DNA from: Pilimelia columellifera
GTDB taxonomy: Bacteria > Actinomycetota > Actinomycetes > Mycobacteriales > Micromonosporaceae
Direction of reading: 5' to 3'
NCBI RefSeq assembly: GCF_039532605.1
Contig: NZ_BAAARY010000029.1
Location: 1-18,470, forward strand
Length of the DNA: 18,470 nucleotides
Shown here: piece by piece, positions 13,859-18,470 of the stretch
Layout: the number at the start of each line of letters is the position of its first letter
How positions within the stretch are numbered: position 1 is the stretch's first letter
The notes under the pieces: model-generated
The model's database searches: none
What the model was told of the DNA's origin: nothing
Seen by the model: only the letters and a program-made list of their open reading frames with translations
Program-made: the position numbers and the translations under genes

Positions 13859-14590
13859 ATGGCTTTGACCGAAGCGAGTCCACGGAGTGAAGCACAGGTC
13901 GATTCACCCAAGCGTTCCATGTTGTCGCGTGGGCTATCAATAGTTGACAGTTTTGGCGGACGGGACCATGAACTGTCCCTGAGTGAATTGGCCCGCCGGG
14001 CCGACTTGCCGAAACCGACGGCCCACCGACTGGTCGCCGAGCTATTGGAGTGGGGAATTCTCGAACGCGGTCGCAGTGGACTACGTCTCGGCCCACGCTT
14101 GGCACACTTCGGCGCCCGAGTCCACCGGCACGACCTTCTGCGTACCACCGCGCTACCCCACTTGCGGCGCCTTTGCGAACTTACCGGGGGCCGTGCGGTG
14201 CTTTCCGTCACGAAACATGACCAGCTAATCCACCTGGCACGCTGTGGAAACCCCAGCGCCAAAAATGCCAGTCGCGACGTAGCGGACGAGCGGCTCAGCA
14301 TCGCGGCGACGCGGCGGCTGATGCGGGCGTTGGATCCGTCAACCGACTACGCCGGATCGGGCGCCGAGATTGTCAGGTCCCAACAGTACGCGGCGGTGGC
14401 CTACGGTTCCGGCGAGCGGACGCTGCTCGGTATCGCCTGCCCCATTTCCATCGAGCAACGGCCGCCCGTAGCAATCGTGACAGCGTTGGCGAAAGGGCAT
14501 CGCGGCAGGCTCGCGACGATCGTCGCGCCCGTACATGCCTGTGCCCTCAGCATCACCCGGGCCATCCGAGCGATGCCGGAATTCTACTGA
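13859..14590 (+). CDS. IclR-family transcriptional regulator
   Basis: 243 residues. The N-terminal winged helix-turn-helix is at about 25-85: SLSELARRADLPKPTAHRLV is the classic IclR recognition helix region, followed by a wing with GILERGRSGLRLGPRL. The C-terminal part (about 95-240) fits the IclR effector-binding domain, including GERTLLGIACPI and the usual closing helix, but is divergent. These regulators act as dimers or tetramers that bind a small metabolite. Start: ATG at 13859, 7 nt after AGGAG; the in-frame ATG at 13853 is too close to that site. It sits beside the M16/ABC operon and is the only regulator in the window, so it probably controls the cluster, perhaps with a pathway intermediate as ligand. 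Confidence 0.85.
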   Translation: MALTEASPRSEAQVDSPKRSMLSRGLSIVDSFGGRDHELSLSELARRADLPKPTAHRLVAELLEWGILERGRSGLRLGPRLAHFGARVHRHDLLRTTALPHLRRLCELTGGRAVLSVTKHDQLIHLARCGNPSAKNASRDVADERLSIAATRRLMRALDPSTDYAGSGAEIVRSQQYAAVAYGSGERTLLGIACPISIEQRPPVAIVTALAKGHRGRLATIVAPVHACALSITRAIRAMPEFY

Positions 14591-14606
14591 GCCGAATCCA
14601 CCCTTA

Positions 14607-14658
14607 GAGGGCGTTCGATTTGTACTTGATCTACTAGTACGTACCTCTCCAGGTAGGT
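14607..14658. repeat. 52-bp perfect inverted repeat, left copy
   Basis: Identical to the reverse complement of 16739-16790. Both copies are the same (3', transposase-C-terminal) end of one IS type, so the pair represents two IS copies in opposite orientation rather than the two ends of one element. Confidence 0.92.
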
Positions 14659-14778
14659 TTTGATTCGTCCGTTAATCGGCGGCTGACGTTGTCGATCATC
14701 GCGATGTGGATCATGGCTTCGGAGCTGTCCGGGCGGGTCTCGTAGTCGCGGGCGAGTCTGCGGAAGCCGCGGGTCTTA
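14634..14778 (-). pseudogene. IS5-family transposase C-terminal fragment
   Basis: The minus-strand frame ending in TAG (14636-14634) reads RRLARDYETRPDSSEAMIHI followed by AMIDNVSRRLTDESKPTWRGTY, the standard C-terminus of IS5-family transposases. Immediately upstream, KTRGF joins RRLARDY directly. The inverted copy at 16600-16700 has the expected HVV..VVER..GWLMLH stretch in between, so about 19 codons including the catalytic Glu are deleted in frame here. Non-functional. Confidence 0.75.
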
Positions 14779-15761
14779 GAGCGACCGTCAGTAGGTCATC
14801 GGAGGCGGCGGCTTGTGGGGTGGGTGTCCCAGCGGTAGCGGGTTCTGGCTTCGCGGATGAGGGCACGGATGGTGACGAGAGCGGCTGCTAGGTGTAGCCA
14901 GAAGTCGACGATTTTGGGGTTCGGGTCGGTGCAGCGGCGTAGTTTGCCGTGGCCGTTCATCCAGGAGTGGGTGCGTTCGACGACCCACCGGCCGCCGGTC
15001 TGGATCGAGGTGGCCTCACCTTTGGTGGCGATGTCGTGGTCTACCGCGATGCTTTCCAGGAGGTTGCGGGTGACGCTGGAGTCGTAGCCGGCGTCGAGGT
15101 GGACGGTCATGTGTTCGGGCCAGGGGCCGCTGACCTGGGCTGTTGCGGCGGCCAGGGTCGGGGCCAGCAGAGGCGAGTCGTGGCGGTTGGCCCCAGCGGA
15201 CACGATACCGAGCGGAACCCCGCAGGCGTCGGTAGCGACTGATCGCTTCAGACCACCCTTTCGGCGGTCCACTGGCGACGGGCCTGCCTTACCGCCGCCG
15301 CACGGGGCTTTGGTGATACACCCATCGGCCGTGATGTGCTCGACCTGTAGACCGATGGGCTGGTCGAAGGCGGTTAGCGTCGCCGCGTGCACCAAGTGAG
15401 CGATTCCGGCGTCCGCCCACAGTCTGAGCCTGCGTCGGATAGTGGAGTCTGAACACCGCTCGGTAGCGATGCGTTCGTAGCCCGAGCCGTGGACCAGCGC
15501 CTCAACCAGGTGTTCGAACACCACCCGGTCCGGGATCCGTCGCCTATGGCACCCCACCGGATGCCCCGGATCGAACTCAGGGCGGGCGGGAAGATGAGCG
15601 GCGAACTCGACCCAGACCGGGTCCAGCAGCGATGATGGCAACGCGGGCACGAGCATCCCTCGATCACGGAGCGTAGAGAACTCACATGATCGCCGATGTT
15701 CGTGCCCGTCTGCTACCCGCAGCCACCATCTGACCAGTACGACCACCTATAGACGGTGCTC
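14779..15761 (-). mobile_element. Intact-looking 983-bp IS5-family insertion sequence
   Basis: Bounded by imperfect inverted repeats: left end GAGCGACCGTCAGTAGGTCA, right end (reverse complement) GAGCACCGTCTATAGGTGGT. It is flanked on both sides by TTA (14776-14778 and 15762-15764), a 3-bp TNA-type target duplication as in several IS5 subgroups. It contains a single transposase gene. It inserted into the older IS relic. Confidence 0.75.
14796..15656 (-). CDS. IS5-family DDE transposase
   Basis: 286 residues from the ATG at 15656 (the frame is open 30 codons further, to 15746). The N-terminal part DPVWVEFAAHLP...HPVGCHRRRIPDRVVFEHLVEAL is the DUF4096-like DNA-binding region typical of IS5. 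Catalytic triad candidates: Asp in HITADGCITKAP, Asp in TVHLDAGYDSS, and Glu in RWVVERTHSWMN with the usual Y/R-x-x-x-K-like spacing (GHGKLRRCTD). GGLKRSVATDACGVPLGIV is a family hallmark. No frameshift or early stop is seen and both ends of the IS are present, so the element may be active. It encodes cut-and-paste type transposition only and has no metabolic role. Confidence 0.9.
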   Translation of the reverse strand: MLVPALPSSLLDPVWVEFAAHLPARPEFDPGHPVGCHRRRIPDRVVFEHLVEALVHGSGYERIATERCSDSTIRRRLRLWADAGIAHLVHAATLTAFDQPIGLQVEHITADGCITKAPCGGGKAGPSPVDRRKGGLKRSVATDACGVPLGIVSAGANRHDSPLLAPTLAAATAQVSGPWPEHMTVHLDAGYDSSVTRNLLESIAVDHDIATKGEATSIQTGGRWVVERTHSWMNGHGKLRRCTDPNPKIVDFWLHLAAALVTIRALIREARTRYRWDTHPTSRRLR

Positions 15762-15985
15762 TTAGAGGGCATTCAATGAACCGCTGTCATGCTATGATTG
15801 ATTTGCGGCCAGCCCGATGCGCACCATACGCAAATTAATGCCTATTTGTTCGCGCTCTGACGGGCTGGATGACTCCTGCTCCATACCCATATGCGCTTCA
15901 GATTCCGTCTGACGTAAACCTGACCATGAATCGCCGCGCTTGTCGGCTGCCGGTCTCCCTACTCCGTCCAGAGTAGATCTCTACC

Positions 15986-16731
15986 GTGACCGCTCGCCGC
16001 GCCTACCCCAGCGACATCTCCGACGCCCGTTGGGCACTGGTCGGACCGACCTTGACCGCCTGGCAGCAGGCACGCCTCGACCGGCGACCCACCGGCGAAC
16101 CGGCCCGCACCGACGTTCGGGAGGTACTCAACGCCATCTTCTACGTCAATCGGACCGGGATCGCCTGGAAGTACCTCCCCCATGACTTTCCGCCACACAC
16201 CACGGTCTACTACTACTATGCCGCCTGGCGCGATGAAGGCATCTTCGCCCAGCTCAACGTCGCCTGGCCGCCCTCGCCCGAGTCAAAGCCGGCCGCGATC
16301 CGCAGCCCACCGCCGCCATCATCGATACACAGAGCGTGAAGACGTCCAGCAACCCGCCGACCGCGACACAGGGAACCGACGCCGCGAAAAAGATCGTGGG
16401 CCGCAAGCGCAGCGTAGTCACAGACAGCCTGGGCCTCCTGCTAGTCGTCATCGTCATGGCCGCGTCCGTGACCGACAACCGCGCCGGAATCCAGGTCCTG
16501 GAACAGCTCAAAGTCGCCTACCCGAGCGTCACCAAGACCTGGGTGGACGCCGGCTTCAAGAACCAGTTCATCGAACACGCCGCCACGCTGGGTATCGACG
16601 CCGAGGTGGTGCCGCGTAACACTAAGACCCCCGGCTTCCACGTCGTGAGACGCCGCTGAGTCGTGGAGCGGAGCCTGGGCTGGCTGATGCTGCACCGCAG
16701 ACTCGCCCGCGACTACGAGACCCGCCCGGAG
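15986..16731 (+). pseudogene. IS5-family transposase, frameshifted and truncated
   Basis: Starts at a GTG with YPSDISDARWALVGPTLTAW, the usual IS5 N-terminus. The frame leaves the family sequence at about 16255-16265 and resumes in another frame as LAALARVKAGRDPQPTAAII, leading to DTQSVKTS (first catalytic Asp) and WVDAGFKNQ (second Asp). A TGA at 16657-16659 replaces the Trp of the RRWVVER motif. After the TGA the frame continues through VVERSLGWLMLHRRLARDYE and TRPE; the last 25 or so codons are deleted. IS5/IS427-group elements can use programmed frameshifting, which could explain the first lesion, but not the nonsense codon and deletion. Confidence 0.85.
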
Positions 16732-16738
16732 AAACAAC

Positions 16739-16790
16739 ACCTACCTGGAGAGGTACGTACTAGTAGATCAAGTACAAATCGAACGCCCTC
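16739..16790. repeat. 52-bp perfect inverted repeat, right copy
   Basis: Reverse complement of 14607-14658 without mismatch. It ends exactly one base before the stop codon of the RCC1-repeat gene. Confidence 0.92.
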
Positions 16791-18014
16791 TCAGACCAGG
16801 CTGATGGCGAAAGTGGTGGAGGTGCCGGAGCCGCCGGCGTAGACGACGCCGCTGCGGCCGGTCAGGAGTCGTGGTGTGGTTTCGGTGCTGGTGCCGCCGT
16901 GGCCGAGTTGTCCGGTGGCGTTGGCGCCCCAGCAGTAGATGTTCCGGTTGTAGTTGTTGGCGCAGGTTGAGGTGTTGCTGGGGCTCACGCGCATCCAGTC
17001 GGTGGCGGCGCCGATCTGGACCGGGGATGTCTGCGGGGAGGTGTTGTGGCCCAGGCCCAGCTCGTAGCTGGTGTTGAGTCCCCAGCACCACAGGGCGCCC
17101 GATTGCAGGCCGCAGGTGTGGTCGCGACCCGCGTTGATGAACGTCCAGGTGGTCAGGGCGCCGACCTGGGTGGGGGTTTGGGCGGTGGTGGTGTTGCCCC
17201 GGCCCTGCTGCCCGTTGGCGCTGCTTCCCCAGCACCACAGGGTGCCGTTGCTGCGCAGCGCGCAGGCGTGTTGGCGACCGACGGTGATGTGGGTGTGGGT
17301 GGTGTTGCTGCTGGCCGTGACCGGACTGTTCTGCTCGGCGGTGGAGTTGTTGCCCAGCTTGTAGTTGACGCCTTCGCCCCAGCAGTAGACGGCGCCGCCG
17401 CGGATGCCGCAGTTCTGCACGTTGCTGGCCGCGATCTCCGTCCAGTTGGTGCCGGTGCCGACCTGCTGCGGGGAGGTGAACGCCAACGTCGCCGAGCCGA
17501 TGCCGACCTGGCCGTAGTCGTTCTGCCCCCAGCACCACAGTGTGCCGTTGGTTTTGATGCCGCAGGTGTGCATGCCGCCCAGGGCCACCTTGGTCCAACT
17601 GCCGGTGACCTGGATCGGGGTGTAGGAGTCGGTGTAGTTGCCGCGGCCGAGCTGACCGTTGGTGTTGCGTCCCCAGCACCACAGCGTGGCGTTCTTCTGC
17701 AGGGCGCAGGTGTGACCGCTGTCGCTGTCCAGTGCCGGCTGGTTGATGGTTTCCACGAAGGTCCAGGTGGTTACCGCGCCCACCTTGACCGGGCTCAGCC
17801 TGGGGCTGGTGTTGTTGCCCAGGCCGAGCTGGCCGGTGGTGTTGTCGCCCCACCCGTACAGCTCGCCGGCGACGAACTCCGGCGCGGCCGTCAACGCGGC
17901 GCCTGCGTTCGAGGTGCTCTGGCTGAACGCAGCGTGCGCCTGCCCGACTGCAACCAGGCCCAACGCCACGCCTGCCGCCACGAGCGCACCCAGGAAGCCT
18001 CTACCGATCGACAT
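16791..18014 (-). CDS. Secreted seven-repeat RCC1-type beta-propeller protein
   Basis: 407 residues. The N-terminus MSIGRGFLGALVAAGVALGL...AHAAFSQSTSNAGAALTA is a signal peptide with the F-S-x-x-T-S-N-x-G pattern of SipW-dependent (TasA/camelysin-like) surface proteins. Seven repeats with the core LWCWGxNxxGQLGxGN follow (blades beginning near LYGWGDN, LWCWGRN, LWCWGQN, VYCWGEG, LWCWGSS, LWCWGLN, IYCWGAN), enough for a closed seven-bladed propeller. Paired Cys (HTCALQ.. and ..LWCWG) in each blade suggest disulphides, consistent with secretion. Function unknown; probably extracellular binding or adhesion. Start: ATG at 18014 with GAGGG about 6 nt upstream; a GTG at 18026 is possible. The stop TGA (16793-16791) abuts the IS end. 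No visible link to the cluster. Confidence 0.88.
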   Translation of the reverse strand: MSIGRGFLGALVAAGVALGLVAVGQAHAAFSQSTSNAGAALTAAPEFVAGELYGWGDNTTGQLGLGNNTSPRLSPVKVGAVTTWTFVETINQPALDSDSGHTCALQKNATLWCWGRNTNGQLGRGNYTDSYTPIQVTGSWTKVALGGMHTCGIKTNGTLWCWGQNDYGQVGIGSATLAFTSPQQVGTGTNWTEIAASNVQNCGIRGGAVYCWGEGVNYKLGNNSTAEQNSPVTASSNTTHTHITVGRQHACALRSNGTLWCWGSSANGQQGRGNTTTAQTPTQVGALTTWTFINAGRDHTCGLQSGALWCWGLNTSYELGLGHNTSPQTSPVQIGAATDWMRVSPSNTSTCANNYNRNIYCWGANATGQLGHGGTSTETTPRLLTGRSGVVYAGGSGTSTTFAISLV

Positions 18015-18184
18015 TCCAACCCTCACTGTCCTTCCCGATGCCCTACTTGTCGGTAACGACAGCCGGAATCTGAGGAGCGTCGGCTAAACAAACCGATCAA
18101 GCCAGAAACACCGTTCGCGCTACGGACCCGGCCCACGCGGCCGACTTACTTTTGGATGACCCTCCAGGTCGGTAAGGTCGGCGC
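18015..18184. other. Divergent intergenic region between RCC1 gene and membrane-protein gene
   Basis: Under 200 bp. It carries the ribosome site of the RCC1 gene (GAGGG on the minus strand near 18020-18025) and a weak AAGG before 18185. No clear promoter or operator is seen. Confidence 0.4.
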
Positions 18185-18409
18185 ATGCGAGGTGCCCGGC
18201 AGGTCCCAAGCGTCGTGCGAGCTGCCCGGACGATGTGGCTCGTCGCGATCGGTGCAGGAACATTCGAGACCGCGCTAATTGTGGCAAGCGGACGGGCGGG
18301 AGGCGGTGCCGTCGCTGGCGTGGCAGTCCGTGCTGTTGTGTTCGTAGCCGCCATTCTCGTCGTGTGGCGAATGAGCCTTTCCGGGCCATCCTTTGGTCAC
18401 AGACGGTGA
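18185..18409 (+). pseudogene. 5' part of a small membrane protein, cut by the right inverted repeat
   Basis: 74 codons from the ATG at 18185, with two hydrophobic segments (WLVAIGAGTFETALIVASG, and AVAGVAVRAVVFVAAILVVW). The pattern resembles the start of small actinobacterial integral-membrane proteins of three or four helices. From about 18372 the frame enters the 99-bp inverted repeat and ends there with a hydrophilic SLSGPSFGHRR, unrelated to the membrane part. The left copy of the repeat encodes almost the same tail, so this C-terminus is donated by the repeat. Most likely a truncated gene; a functional two-helix protein cannot be excluded. Function unknown. Confidence 0.5.
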
Positions 18410-18470
18410 CGTAGGTGGCGACACGCCGACCGGCTCGGGGTCAAAGATGGAGACGCGGCGCCCCGGTAGG
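18372..18470. repeat. Right copy of 99-bp inverted repeat at window edge
   Basis: Inverted partner of 1-99, with 96 of 99 positions identical. It truncates the membrane-protein frame that starts at 18185. See the left copy. Confidence 0.9.

Larger units (their letters stand above)
14607..14778 (-). mobile_element. Truncated IS5-family element (3' relic), preceded by TTA
   Basis: Starts with GAGGGCGTTCGATTTG at 14607, directly after TTA (14604-14606), and is identical for 52 bp to the inverted end at 16790-16739. It retains the 3' end of the transposase gene and is cut at 14778 by the 983-bp IS insertion. The remaining 5' part of this copy is not found on the other side of that insertion, so it was lost by deletion or recombination. 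Confidence 0.75.
15765..16790 (+). mobile_element. Degenerate IS5-family element, inverted copy of the 14607 relic
   Basis: The left end GAGGGCATTCAATGAA (15765) and the right end (reverse complement GAGGGCGTTCGATTTG, ending at 16790) form the terminal inverted repeats. Flanks are TTA on the left, shared with the target duplication of the neighbouring IS, and TCA on the right. The encoded transposase has several lesions, so the copy is dead but could be mobilised in trans. Confidence 0.75.

Noticed and set aside
14607..16790. Reading the two 52-bp inverted repeats as the ends of one composite transposon
   Set aside because: Both ends are the same 3' end of an IS5-type element with transposase C-terminal code inside, so they are two inverted IS copies; no cargo gene lies between them.
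17046..18056. Long plus-strand frame opposite the RCC1 gene
   Set aside because: Open only because the RCC1 repeats are GC-rich and periodic; composition is Val/Ala/Gly low-complexity and the opposite strand encodes clear repeats with a signal peptide.

Overview
The window comes from a high-GC actinomycete. Signs of this are GC-rich third codon positions, GTG and TTG starts, an IclR regulator, IS5-family elements of actinobacterial type and a SipW-type secreted RCC1 protein. The exact lineage cannot be fixed from the sequence; Micromonosporaceae or a relative is only a guess. The two ends of the window are near-perfect inverted copies of the same 99 bp (3 mismatches). Each copy abuts a truncated gene, so the segment looks like an inserted or rearranged accessory block, or a contig that ends in repeats.

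Layout. Positions 1-412 hold the left inverted repeat plus 3' relics of a KdpE-type response regulator and of a DrrB-type ABC permease. Positions 450-1822 (minus) hold a small transcription unit: a 20-residue ORF with an ideal Shine-Dalgarno sequence, a 19-bp-arm hairpin, then a PF14907-type nucleotidyltransferase. Diverging from it, a compact plus-strand operon (2229-8357) encodes an adenylate-kinase-like NMP kinase, a histidine phosphatase, a radical SAM enzyme, a PEP-synthase-like phosphotransferase, a DUF89/ARMT1-like metal phosphatase and a MazG-like nucleotide pyrophosphohydrolase. Converging on it is a tightly coupled minus-strand operon (12958-8401): an M16 zinc peptidase, a probable GNAT acetyltransferase, an ABC ATPase and two ABC-2 permeases. 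A possible 42-residue ORF lies just upstream of the peptidase. An IclR regulator (13859-14590) closes this block.

Positions 14607-16790 are a nest of three IS5-family pieces: a 3' relic of one element, an apparently intact 983-bp element inserted in it with TTA target duplication, and a degenerate inverted copy of the first. The rest is a secreted seven-repeat RCC1 propeller protein, whose stop codon directly abuts the IS end, and a membrane-protein gene cut off by the right-hand inverted repeat.

Working hypothesis: 450-14590 is an uncharacterised natural-product gene cluster. Its enzymes mostly make, move or remove phosphoryl or nucleotidyl groups around one radical SAM step. The peptidase plus ABC exporter suggest a processed and exported, possibly peptide-based, product, and the 20-residue or 42-residue ORF could be the ribosomal precursor. 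Repeated TTA leucine codons suggest bldA-type control. A shared imperfect palindrome in front of both transcription blocks is a candidate IclR operator. The product and the precursor assignment are inference.
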